DNA of 64,000 nt from an uncultured Eubacteriales bacterium. GTDB taxonomy: Bacteria; Bacillota; Clostridia; Christensenellales; UBA1242. The notes under the pieces are model-generated. The model did no database searches. It saw only the letters and a list, made by a program, of their open reading frames with translations, and was not told the DNA's origin. This document shows, in pieces, positions 24,647-31,644 of this stretch. The DNA is taken from contig CAPERS010000005.1 of NCBI GenBank assembly GCA_948607205.1, forward strand, positions 1-64,000, given 5' to 3'. The position numbers were made by a program, and so were the translations under genes. Every line of letters begins with the position of its first letter. Within the stretch, counting starts at the first letter, position 1.

Positions 24647-24723
24647 TGGTAGAGATGAGTGGACTCGAACCACCGACCCCCACCTTATCAGGGTGGTGCT
24701 CTAACCAGCTGAGCTACATCTCT
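24647..24723 (-). tRNA. tRNA-Ile (GAT)
   Basis: A complete 77-nt tRNA with encoded CCA. The acceptor AGAGATG pairs with CATCTCT. The anticodon arm CACC-CTGATAA-GGTG gives anticodon GAT, and the T arm contains GGTTCGAGTCC. The promoter upstream matches the consensus perfectly. The 3' end is duplicated about 220 bp downstream. Confidence 0.95.
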
Positions 24724-24797
24724 ATATATTGCGCAAACTTATCTTGTTGTTAAAGAGGGATATGTTTCAACAAGTTCTCTTAGTTAACGCATTATGA

Positions 24798-24826
24798 ATT
24801 ATACATAATATCACAGCCATTGTCAA
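24798..24826 (-). promoter_or_regulatory. Perfect consensus promoter of tRNA-Ile
   Basis: On the minus strand TTGACA (24821-24826), a 17-bp spacer and TATAAT (24798-24803). The leader is about 65 nt and contains the TGTTG/CAACA pair. Confidence 0.9.
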
Positions 24827-24873
24827 CTGTTTTTATGAAAATTATTAATAAATTTGTAACAAAACCATAAATC

Positions 24874-24902
24874 AAAAAAAGCTACTTTTGTAGATAGGCT
24901 TT
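24874..24902 (-). terminator. Probable terminator of the SDR gene
   Basis: On the minus strand CTAC-AAAA-GTAG extended by AAAG/CTTT with a bulge, followed by seven T. Confidence 0.5.
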
Positions 24903-24907
24903 TAATT

Positions 24908-25609
24908 TTATTTCAATCGTTCGATGATTAATTCTTTAACACAAAGAGTATTCTTATCGGAGATGTTTTCAAAAATAACTTGGGCGAGCTCTTTTGGATT
25001 CATAAAAGTGTTTGACTTTTCCTTTGAAACATAGTGTCGGTTTTCTGTCCAAAAAGTAGTATCAATTCCGCCTGGAAAAATGTTTATCAATTTCAATTTG
25101 GTGTTTGACATTTCTTTTTTAAGCGCTTCCATAAATCCTCGTGCGCCCCATTTACCTGCGCAATATGCAGTTTCATTTGCATTTCCCTGTATGCCAGCAG
25201 TGCTCATAACTGTTGCAATAGTTCCATCTTCTTTCATTAAAGGCAAAGCGTTTGAAGTAATTAAAATTGTGCCAATCAAAGATGCTGACAGAACTTCATC
25301 AATAATCTTTCGAGTGTTTTCTGTGACTTTGCAAAATCTTCCAACGCCAGCATTGTTAATAAGCATTCCTATTTTAAACTTGTTTTGTTTCAGCTTGTCA
25401 AACACTGTCTTAACAAAATTTTCATTGCTGATGTCGCCAGCAAAAGCCATAACTTGATTGTTTGTTGTTTTGGATATATCTTTCTTAACTTTCTCCAATT
25501 CTGTTTGGTTGCGTGCAATTAAACATAAGTTTGTTTTTTGTGCAAAAAGAAAAGCGAGTTCTTTTCCCAGTCCTTTTGAAGCACCTGTAATAACACTAAT
25601 TTCTTTCAT
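24908..25609 (-). CDS. Short-chain dehydrogenase/reductase
   Basis: A 233-residue NAD(P)-dependent oxidoreductase of the classical SDR type. It has T8-G9-A10-S11-K12-G13-L14-G15 (dinucleotide loop), NNAG at residues 85-88, catalytic S136, and Y149-x3-K153. The substrate cannot be read from the sequence. AGGAGG 5 nt upstream fixes the ATG at 25609; the longer frame from 25693 lies upstream of it. The Arg residue at 33 (IARNQTELEK), after the second strand, suggests NADP preference. It is a single-gene unit. Confidence 0.88.
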   Translation of the reverse strand: MKEISVITGASKGLGKELAFLFAQKTNLCLIARNQTELEKVKKDISKTTNNQVMAFAGDISNENFVKTVFDKLKQNKFKIGMLINNAGVGRFCKVTENTRKIIDEVLSASLIGTILITSNALPLMKEDGTIATVMSTAGIQGNANETAYCAGKWGARGFMEALKKEMSNTKLKLINIFPGGIDTTFWTENRHYVSKEKSNTFMNPKELAQVIFENISDKNTLCVKELIIERLK

Positions 25610-25716
25610 TTTCCCTCCTAATGTGCATAGTTGCGTTCTGCCGAATTCAGTTATATTTGTTAATATAATAGAGTTTAGCGGATACAAATGCATTTCGTGC
25701 GTTTATTTCAGTTCAA

Positions 25717-25745
25717 ATATAAGTATAATCGGGGGGATTTGTCAA
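25717..25745 (-). promoter_or_regulatory. Promoter of the SDR gene
   Basis: TTGACA (25740-25745), 17 bp and TTATAT (25717-25722) on the minus strand. A TATACT in a closer register overlaps and may be an alternative. Confidence 0.55.
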
Positions 25746-25790
25746 GTGAATTTTGAAATTTAAAGAAATAAATTACATTTTTTGATATGC

Positions 25791-25822
25791 AAAAAAAAGA
25801 CAGAGAGTTTTCTGTCTTTTTT
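25791..25822 (-). terminator. Terminator of degV
   Basis: AAAAGACAGA (25795-25804) pairs with TCTGTCTTTT (25811-25820), and the minus strand continues with eight T. Confidence 0.85.
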
Positions 25823-25836
25823 AAAATAGTTTTTAA

Positions 25837-26685
25837 TTACTCTTTTTCAAAGAATGCAATTCCAAGTCCGTTTGGCCCAATATGTGTGCCGATTGTGCTT
25901 CCAAGAAGATATGGTTCAAGTTTGTCAGTTTCGCCTTTCCAAAGTTCAGCGTTCTTTTCGATAAAGCTGTTCATCATTGTGTCATCAGTTCCTGAATACA
26001 CAATTCCAAATGGCATATCGTGGTCAATGTTGCGCTTTGATGCAATGCCTGCAAGTGTTGCAAGTGCTTTCTTTGCGCCGATTGCCTTGCTGATATTTTT
26101 GATTTCACCGCCAATGAATTCTATGATTGGCTTGATTGAAAGCATTTCACCAGCGATTGCAGTGACTGCCGAAATGCGACCGCCTTTTTTGAGATATTTG
26201 AGTGTGTCAAGCATGGCGAGGAAGGTTATTTTTGACTTTTTCTTTTCAAGTTTTTCAAAAATCTCTTTTGCTGAGAGATTTTGATTTGCAAGTTTGAGAG
26301 CATATCTGCAAAGCACCTTTTCGCCAAGACTGGCGTTCAGGCTGTCAACCACAAAGATTTTTCCTTCAAATTTTTCAGACGCTTGAACTGCACTTCTGTA
26401 TGTTCCAGAAAGGAAAGAAGAGATTGTTATCACAACCGCTTCATCTCCAGCAGAAACAACTTTCTCAAATTCTTCTTCAAAGCGGTAAGGATTGATTTGC
26501 GTGGTCTTTGGAAGCTCATTGCAAGTTGGCAAAATTTTCCAAAACTCTTCATGAGAAAGGTCGAGTCCGTCAAGATATTCTTTGTCCGCGATTTGCACTT
26601 GCATTGGAATGAAATTGACGCCAAGTCTTTCTGCTTCTTTTTGGTCAATGTCACTTGCTGAATCAATGATAATTTTAACTGCCAT
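25837..26685 (-). CDS. DegV-family fatty-acid-binding protein
   Basis: A 282-residue protein of the DegV (FakB) family, which binds a fatty acid for phosphorylation by FakA. Family marks are IIIDSASDI at the N terminus, LPKTTQINPYRF, VVITISSFLSGTYRSA and LKYLKKGGRISAV in the linker, and LLGSTIGTHIGPNGLGIAFF at the C terminus. The length is typical. Several DegV paralogues per genome are normal in Firmicutes. AGGAGG lies 6 nt before the ATG, and no fakA partner is in the window. Confidence 0.92.
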   Translation of the reverse strand: MAVKIIIDSASDIDQKEAERLGVNFIPMQVQIADKEYLDGLDLSHEEFWKILPTCNELPKTTQINPYRFEEEFEKVVSAGDEAVVITISSFLSGTYRSAVQASEKFEGKIFVVDSLNASLGEKVLCRYALKLANQNLSAKEIFEKLEKKKSKITFLAMLDTLKYLKKGGRISAVTAIAGEMLSIKPIIEFIGGEIKNISKAIGAKKALATLAGIASKRNIDHDMPFGIVYSGTDDTMMNSFIEKNAELWKGETDKLEPYLLGSTIGTHIGPNGLGIAFFEKE

Positions 26686-26862
26686 AATTTCCTCCTAAGG
26701 CTTATTTATTTTATGTTAAAAGTTGAAACTTTACCTTTATATGATAACATAACTTAATAAAATAAACAAACTTTATTTCAACATTCAGCAAAAACAGCTA
26801 AAATGAGTTTCAAAAATAATTAAATTGGCGTTGATTCAAGAAAAATTGTTAGTTCAACATTC

Positions 26863-27567
26863 CTACAAAGTTGCAAACTTAACACGTGCTCTTGCCTGAA
26901 TTGTCACTTTGCCAACCATATCTTGACTTTCAAGACTGCTGTCATAATAGCGATACAAACTTGAAGAATAATAAACGCTTTCCTCTTCCAAGCCAATTAT
27001 TTGAATTGATTCATGCCCAAAAACTTTTTTAGCTTTTGCTTTGGCATTTTCAATCGCGTTTGAAAGTGTTGTGTTATATAGTTCTTCTTCGTTGGAAATT
27101 CCATATTTTATGCTTTGCACATTTGTCACGCCAACTTCAGTCACGCCATCGATAGTGGTTTTAATCTGTGCAATGTCATCAGTTTTGTAAGTGAAAGTAA
27201 GGTTGGAATAATATCCAATCAAACTTTTTCCGCACGTATAATCATAGTTCGGATGAGATGAATAGCCTTCAACTATAATATTCTCACGCAAAACTCCGTT
27301 CCCAGTCAAAGATTCAACAGCTTTGTCAAAAATAGCAAAAGTCTTATCTTTGGCGCTTGAAACATCAGAGTCAAGGTTCTCAATTGTCAAAGTCACATCC
27401 GCATAGTCAGGCGAAACCTCTGTTTGTGCTTTGCCAATTATGCTTATGCAAAAATTCTCATCCTCTGCAAGTGCTTCTGTTTGCACTGGTGTCGTTACGA
27501 GCGGAACTGCAATAAGCGCAGGCACTGCAAGCAACGATACAATTGTTGGTATTAAATGTTTTTTCAT
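26863..27567 (-). CDS. SIMPL-domain (DUF541) secreted protein
   Basis: A 234-residue protein with a signal peptide (residues 1-35, ending near ALAED) and one SIMPL domain: ISIIGKAQTEVSPDYADVTLTIEN, KTFAIFDKAVESLTGNGV, IIVEGYSSHPNYDY, GYYSNLTFTYKTDD and NAIENAKAKAKKVFG. Members form ring-like oligomers at the cell surface or periplasm; the precise role is uncertain. A Tyr-rich loop (YYSSSLYRYYDSSLES) precedes the last strand. CGGAGG precedes the ATG by about 10 nt. It lies inside the segment bracketed by the two inverted paralogues. Confidence 0.9.
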   Translation of the reverse strand: MKKHLIPTIVSLLAVPALIAVPLVTTPVQTEALAEDENFCISIIGKAQTEVSPDYADVTLTIENLDSDVSSAKDKTFAIFDKAVESLTGNGVLRENIIVEGYSSHPNYDYTCGKSLIGYYSNLTFTYKTDDIAQIKTTIDGVTEVGVTNVQSIKYGISNEEELYNTTLSNAIENAKAKAKKVFGHESIQIIGLEEESVYYSSSLYRYYDSSLESQDMVGKVTIQARARVKFATL

Positions 27568-27803
27568 GTTTCAAATCCTCCGATTGTTAGAATTTGACAA
27601 AATTAAAATATTATTTATCTATGACAAAACAAGTCAAACTTTGGCATAAAATACATAACTTCTTAGGTTTTTCGATAAAAATCCAAAAAATATTAAATTG
27701 TTTTTAAAAAATGTTGCTAATTCATTTGACTTTTGGGGTTGAAAACTTTTACAATTTGTTTTGTCGAATTTTGTAATATTATGTCAAAAAGAAAAGGGTC
27801 TTA

Positions 27804-28484
27804 TTGGTTATGAAAGGGAAAATTTTCGCTTGCATCATGCTTGCCGTAATCATTTTAACTGGTGTAGGCATTGGAACAGGGCTATACTTCCGTGACAATC
27901 CAGATTCCTTTTTGCCGGGAAACAGTGAGGGTTACGACGACCCAAATAAAAATCCAAGTGGTGACAATGACAATTCAATAATAATACCAGATGAACCAAA
28001 CCTTCCAGATGACAATGACACAACAAAACCTGAACTTCCTGAGGAGCCAGAAACTCCTGAAATTCCTGATGATACAGAAAAGCCAACTGAACCCGAAATC
28101 CCAGAGGAACCAGAAATACCAGAAGAGCCAGAACTTCCTACTGAACCAGTTGAACCTACTGAACCTGAAGGACCTGACTTTTCAACTTTCTATGTTGAAA
28201 TTGAGAATGAGATAGTTCGCCTTGTTGACTTTTTGTATATGATGACAAGTATTGAAATGGGAGTAAGTGTCATTGAAACAAGCGTCATTAAAGAAAACGA
28301 ATTTGTTTCTTACACAATTTCATTTATTGAAGAAGAGATGTATGACTTTGAAATTGTTAAAGGGTATTTCAATGATGCAGTATCCATAGGCACAATCACA
28401 ATCGAGGGCGAGAACTTTTCTTCAACATATGAATTCAACGATGACAACTTCTCAATCAAGATTGATTACACAATAACGGTATAG
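27804..28484 (+). CDS. Surface protein with Pro/Glu spacer, paralogue B
   Basis: A 226-residue protein with the same plan as paralogue A: an N-terminal hydrophobic helix, acidic Asn/Asp stretch, a PEEPE-type spacer and a beta-rich ectodomain. The TTG at 27804 has AAGGG 5 nt upstream; an ATG follows at 27810. Residues 1-75 differ from paralogue A by only a few changes and the last 25 by two or three. The 50 residues after DFSTFYVEIENEI have diverged and differ in length. This pattern fits a variable exposed face between conserved ends. Confidence 0.75.
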   Translation: MVMKGKIFACIMLAVIILTGVGIGTGLYFRDNPDSFLPGNSEGYDDPNKNPSGDNDNSIIIPDEPNLPDDNDTTKPELPEEPETPEIPDDTEKPTEPEIPEEPEIPEEPELPTEPVEPTEPEGPDFSTFYVEIENEIVRLVDFLYMMTSIEMGVSVIETSVIKENEFVSYTISFIEEEMYDFEIVKGYFNDAVSIGTITIEGENFSSTYEFNDDNFSIKIDYTITV

Positions 28485-28513
28485 AAAAACAGCGTAAATC
28501 TTCGCTGTTTTTT
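28485..28513 (+). terminator. Terminator of the copy B paralogue
   Basis: ACAGCG (28489-28494) and CGCTGT (28503-28508) form the stem core, with A and T runs outside. Confidence 0.85.
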
Positions 28514-28534
28514 GTGTTTATGCCGTAATTAATA

Positions 28535-28562
28535 AAAATATCACTAATTTTTAGTGATATTT
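28535..28562 (-). terminator. Terminator of the broken Cys-rich gene
   Basis: AATATCACTAA and its complement form a hairpin with T runs. It overlaps the final codons of the pseudogene. Confidence 0.7.
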
Positions 28563-28806
28563 TTTGAATCAATAAGTTCTAGTATCTGATTTGAAAGTCT
28601 TATGATAGTATTCATTTTCCAAGACATAGACGCGTCTATGAAATCAGTCTTTTTCTCAGGTGTATAGAACTTACACTTAGTGCAACTTTTTCTAACTTGT
28701 GAGCGCAAGCAGTGACCGCAATTTAATCTGAAAACATCTGCATATCAGGTCGATAAATAAAGTGCTGTTTAAAAAATTTGCAATCGTTCCTTTGTTCCTC
28801 TAACAT
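28544..28806 (-). pseudogene. Frameshifted Cys/His-rich small gene
   Basis: AAAGGAGG lies 6 nt before an ATG at 28806. This frame gives MLEEQRNDCKFFKQHFIYRP and stops at 28723. A different frame then encodes FRLNCGHCLRS, SCTKCKFYTPEKKTDF and a terminal leucine-rich helix, up to the TAG at 28544. Joined, they match the 83-residue protein at 21547 (C...QH, GHC, clustered Cys, terminal helix). The two frames overlap by about 20 nt. No classic slippery heptamer is visible, so a mutation or sequencing error is likelier than programmed frameshifting. Confidence 0.6.
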
Positions 28807-28903
28807 TTTTTCCTCCTTTTTATAAAAAATAGCATGTTTTTTTATAACGTTACCCCGAAATATAGGGGTATAACGACGCAAATAGGATAGCACTTTATTT
28901 ATC
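28752..28903. repeat. 15-bp perfect inverted repeat around the pseudogene start
   Basis: GATAAATAAAGTGCT (28752-28766) and AGCACTTTATTTATC (28889-28903) are perfect inverted copies 122 bp apart, enclosing the start and leader of the pseudogene. A CCCC/GGGG hairpin with flanking CGTTA/TAACG lies in the leader (about 28847-28875). Confidence 0.6.
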
Positions 28904-28935
28904 AAAATCTAATTCACTTTTTGTAATAGTGCAAA

Positions 28936-29043
28936 AGGGGAATATTTAAAGGTTTTGAAAAAGAGAAACCTGAAGAGAAAAAAGAAATAGGCGACAAAAT
29001 CCAAACACCAAAAGTTAAACCTAACAAGATTTTCTTTGACTGA
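28936..29043 (+). pseudogene. C-terminal remnant of an unidentified gene
   Basis: An open frame without a start codon encodes about 35 residues ending EIGDKIQTPKVKPNKIFFD before a TGA, and a good terminator follows at once. The Lys/Glu/Pro-rich sequence and the terminator suggest the tail of a gene whose 5' part was lost. An upstream in-frame TAG rules out a longer product. Confidence 0.35.
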
Positions 29044-29044
29044 T

Positions 29045-29073
29045 AAAAAAGCAACGCCACTGTTGCTTTTTTT
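29045..29073 (+). terminator. Terminator after the gene remnant
   Basis: AAAAAGCAAC and GTTGCTTTTTTT form the stem around GCCACT. Confidence 0.8.
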
Positions 29074-29135
29074 GTGCCAGATGAACATGCTTGACCTAAC
29101 ATGGTTAATATTCAGGAAAAAATTATAGAAAAAAA

Positions 29136-29291
29136 GCGCATAATGCGCATAAAAAGTGCATTATGCACTTGCTTGACCGAACACGATTTTTATTTAGGAA
29201 AAATTTTAGACAAAAAGTGTCTAAGACACCGGACCGACCAAATAAAGCAAATATTTAGATAAAATTTTTAGATAATAAGTGCTTAAAGCAC
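29136..29291. repeat. Hairpin array upstream of typA
   Basis: Four perfect 13-nt palindromes with different arms: GCGCATAATGCGC (29136), GTGCATTATGCAC (29156), GTGTCTAAGACAC (29217) and GTGCTTAAAGCAC (29279). The last three are 61-62 bp apart. The second and third are followed at once or nearly so by TTGACCGAAC or CGGACCGACC, and the spacers share TTTAG(G/A)(A/T)AAAATTTTTAGA-like sequence. It is the same family as 2429-2615 and 31525-31630. It ends about 55 nt before the typA start. Confidence 0.85.
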
Positions 29292-29345
29292 TTGTATTTT
29301 TGAAGATAATGTGGTAAAATGTTTTAGTTAAAAAGGAAGAAAGAA

Positions 29346-31178
29346 ATGACAAACGAAAAAATCAGAAATATTGCAATTATTGCCCATGTAGACCATGGTA
29401 AAACAAGCCTCGTTGACGCACTACTCAAACAAGGTAGCGTTTTCCGCGATAACCAAGCGGTCGAAGATAGAGTTATGGATAGTAACGCTATCGAAAGAGA
29501 AAGAGGAATCACTATCCTTTCAAAAAACTGCTCATGCATGTATAACGGCGTAAAAATCAATGTTGTCGACACACCAGGACACGCTGACTTCGGTGGTGAA
29601 GTTGAACGTGTGCTCAAAATGGTTGACGGCGTTCTTCTTGTTGTTGATGCCTATGAAGGTCCAATGCCTCAAACTCGTTTCGTGCTTGAAAGAGCGCTCG
29701 GACTTGGACTTAAAGTTGTTGTGGTTGTCAACAAGATTGATAGACCGGACGCACGTATAAACGAAGTTATTGACGAAGTGCTTGAACTTTTCCTTGACCT
29801 CGATGCTGATGAAGAGCAACTCAACTCTCCATTCGTTTTTGCATCTGCAAGAAATGGAATTGCTTCAACTGACAAAAACACTGTTGGCACAGATATGAGT
29901 CCACTTTTTGAAACTATCCTTGCACATATTCCAGCGCCACAAGGCGAAGATAATGGCAAAGCACAAGTGCTTGTGTCTTCTGCTGAACATAACGAATATG
30001 TCGGCAAACTTGCTGTCGGAAAAATTAATCGCGGAACACTTAAAGTTGGTCAAAGCGTAACTCTTTGCAACTTCCACGATGAGAGCAAAAAATTTCGCTC
30101 AAAAATTGTGAGTTTGTTTGTGTTTGAAGGTCTTAAAAAAGTTCCTGTTGAAAGTGCAACTGTTGGCGAAATTGTCTGCATTGCAGGTCTTGAAAATGTC
30201 AACATTGGCGACACAATCTGTGACGCTGAACAAGTTGAGCCAATCGAGTTTGTCAAGATTGCAGAACCTTCTGTTGAGATGACTTTTATGGTTAATGACA
30301 GTCCATTCGCTGGCAAGGAAGGCAAGTTTGTGACTTCTCGTCACATTCGTGAAAGACTCTATAAAGAAGCGGTGAAAGACTTGTCACTTAAAGTTAGTGA
30401 CGGCGAAACTGCTGAAAAATTCAAGGTGTGCGGTCGTGGAGAAATGCACCTTTCAATCCTTATCGAAAACATGAGAAGAGATGGCTATGAATTCCAAGTG
30501 AGCATGCCAAAAGTTCTCATCAAAGAAATTGACGGCAAAAAATGTGAGCCAATTGACAGGCTTTTCCTTGACGTTCCTGAAAACTGCACAGGCGTTGTTA
30601 TGCAAAAAATGGGCGTTAGAAAAGGCGAACTCCTTGGCATGACGCCTCACGGAAGTCGTATGAAAATGGAGTTTCTTATTCCATCACGTGGACTTTTCGG
30701 TTTCAAAAGTGAACTTCTCACTGACACAAAAGGCGAAGGCGTTATAAACTCAGTTTTTGAAGAATATCAGCCATGGAAGGGCGAAATCAATCGCCGTGAA
30801 TTTGGCTCACTTATCGCACACGAAAGTGGAGAGTCAATCGTTTATGGTCTTTTCAATGCGCAAGAGCGCGGTGACCTCTTTATCGGCGCTGGCGTGCCGG
30901 TTTATGCTGGAATGGTTGTTGGTCAAAACCCAAAAGGTGACGACATTGTTGTCAATGTCTGCAAAAGAAAGCACCTTTCAAACTGCCGTTCTTCTGGCGC
31001 TGACGAAGCACTCAGACTCACTCCACCAAAAAGAATGAGCCTTGAAGACGCAATTGAATTCTTGGCTGACGACGAAATTTTGGAAGTGACTCCAAAAAGT
31101 ATGCGCATCAGAAAGATTATCCTCGACCACAATATGCGCATCCGTGAACGCGGAAAAATCATGAGAGGAGAAATTTAA
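29346..31178 (+). CDS. typA: Ribosome-associated GTPase TypA/BipA
   Basis: A 610-residue translational GTPase. G1 is AHVDHGKTS (residues 13-21), the switch I region includes ERERGITILSKN, G3 is DTPGHADFGGEVERVL, and G4 is NKIDRPDAR. Domain II, an EF-G-like domain III, and the BipA-specific C-terminal domain (DEALRLTPPKRMSLEDAIEFLADDEILEVTP) follow. BipA binds the ribosome and helps 50S assembly, mainly under stress. AAGGAAG lies 7 nt before the ATG. A small membrane-protein gene follows directly. The leader contains the hairpin array. Confidence 0.97.
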   Translation: MTNEKIRNIAIIAHVDHGKTSLVDALLKQGSVFRDNQAVEDRVMDSNAIERERGITILSKNCSCMYNGVKINVVDTPGHADFGGEVERVLKMVDGVLLVVDAYEGPMPQTRFVLERALGLGLKVVVVVNKIDRPDARINEVIDEVLELFLDLDADEEQLNSPFVFASARNGIASTDKNTVGTDMSPLFETILAHIPAPQGEDNGKAQVLVSSAEHNEYVGKLAVGKINRGTLKVGQSVTLCNFHDESKKFRSKIVSLFVFEGLKKVPVESATVGEIVCIAGLENVNIGDTICDAEQVEPIEFVKIAEPSVEMTFMVNDSPFAGKEGKFVTSRHIRERLYKEAVKDLSLKVSDGETAEKFKVCGRGEMHLSILIENMRRDGYEFQVSMPKVLIKEIDGKKCEPIDRLFLDVPENCTGVVMQKMGVRKGELLGMTPHGSRMKMEFLIPSRGLFGFKSELLTDTKGEGVINSVFEEYQPWKGEINRREFGSLIAHESGESIVYGLFNAQERGDLFIGAGVPVYAGMVVGQNPKGDDIVVNVCKRKHLSNCRSSGADEALRLTPPKRMSLEDAIEFLADDEILEVTPKSMRIRKIILDHNMRIRERGKIMRGEI

Positions 31179-31179
31179 T

Positions 31180-31440
31180 TTGAACCCAAAACAGAGCAGA
31201 GATTTAAGAAAGAATTACAAAAGACTTATGATATTTTTGATATCTTTCTTTGTCTTTGCTCTTATTGTTTGTTATCTTCTTATGCGCACAGGCATCTCGC
31301 CAATTCTTAACGGTTTCATTATTATCGTTTTAGCCTGCATTTTCTACTTGTTATTTTTGTTTATTTGTGCTAAAATTGATAAAAGAAAGGAAGAGCGCAT
31401 GAAAGATGAAGAAACCAAAGACCCTTTCATAAAGCATTGA
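31180..31440 (+). CDS. Small two-helix membrane protein
   Basis: An 86-residue protein that starts at a TTG (31180), one base after the typA stop; AGAGGAG inside the end of typA lies 9 nt upstream. It has a basic N terminus (RDLRKNYKR), two membrane helices (about residues 16-36 and 42-64) and a charged cytoplasmic tail (KIDKRKEERMKDEETKD). Coupling to typA suggests joint expression. I do not recognise a family. Confidence 0.65.
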   Translation: MNPKQSRDLRKNYKRLMIFLISFFVFALIVCYLLMRTGISPILNGFIIIVLACIFYLLFLFICAKIDKRKEERMKDEETKDPFIKH

Positions 31441-31524
31441 ATGCTGTTAACAGATTTTAAAATGCAATCAATGCAATGCTTGACCGAACGAAGTATATTA
31501 ATGAATACAGATTATAGACTGAAA

Positions 31525-31630
31525 GCGCATAGTGCGTATAAAAAGTGCCTGAGGCACAGTGCATGATGCACTTGACCGAATGAGAAATGTATTTGGAACA
31601 AAGTTTATAGATAATAAGCGGATAATCCGC
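31525..31630. repeat. Hairpin array upstream of dnaB
   Basis: Hairpins: GCGCATAGTGCGT (31525, paired with two G-U wobbles), GTGCCTGAGGCAC (31545), GTGCATGATGCAC (31559) and GCGGATAATCCGC (31618). TTGACCGAA follows the third, and GATAATAAG precedes the last. TTGACCGAACGAAGT at 31480-31494 marks an older unit. The final hairpin ends 3 nt before the dnaB ribosome site (GGGAGGA), so it could influence translation. Confidence 0.85.
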
Positions 31631-31644
31631 AATGGGAGGATAGA

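Larger units (their letters stand above)
27677..28527. repeat. Large inverted repeat, copy B
   Basis: The partner of 23393-24235 in opposite orientation, with similarity from AAAAATCC at 27677 through the terminator to about GTGTTTATGC near 28524. One A is missing in the leader at about 27795 relative to copy A. Confidence 0.85.

Noticed and set aside
24647..24723. Integrated element at tRNA-Ile
   Set aside because: No integrase or mobile-element genes lie between the two 24-bp copies, which are only 227 bp apart. At most this is a scar.
28723..28745. Programmed -1 ribosomal frameshift in the small Cys-rich gene
   Set aside because: No X XXY YYZ heptamer or downstream stimulatory structure is visible in the overlap, so mutation or sequencing error is the simpler reading.
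28914..29102. A 62-codon minus-strand frame
   Set aside because: It has no SD and overlaps a plus-strand gene remnant and its terminator, which explain the sequence better.
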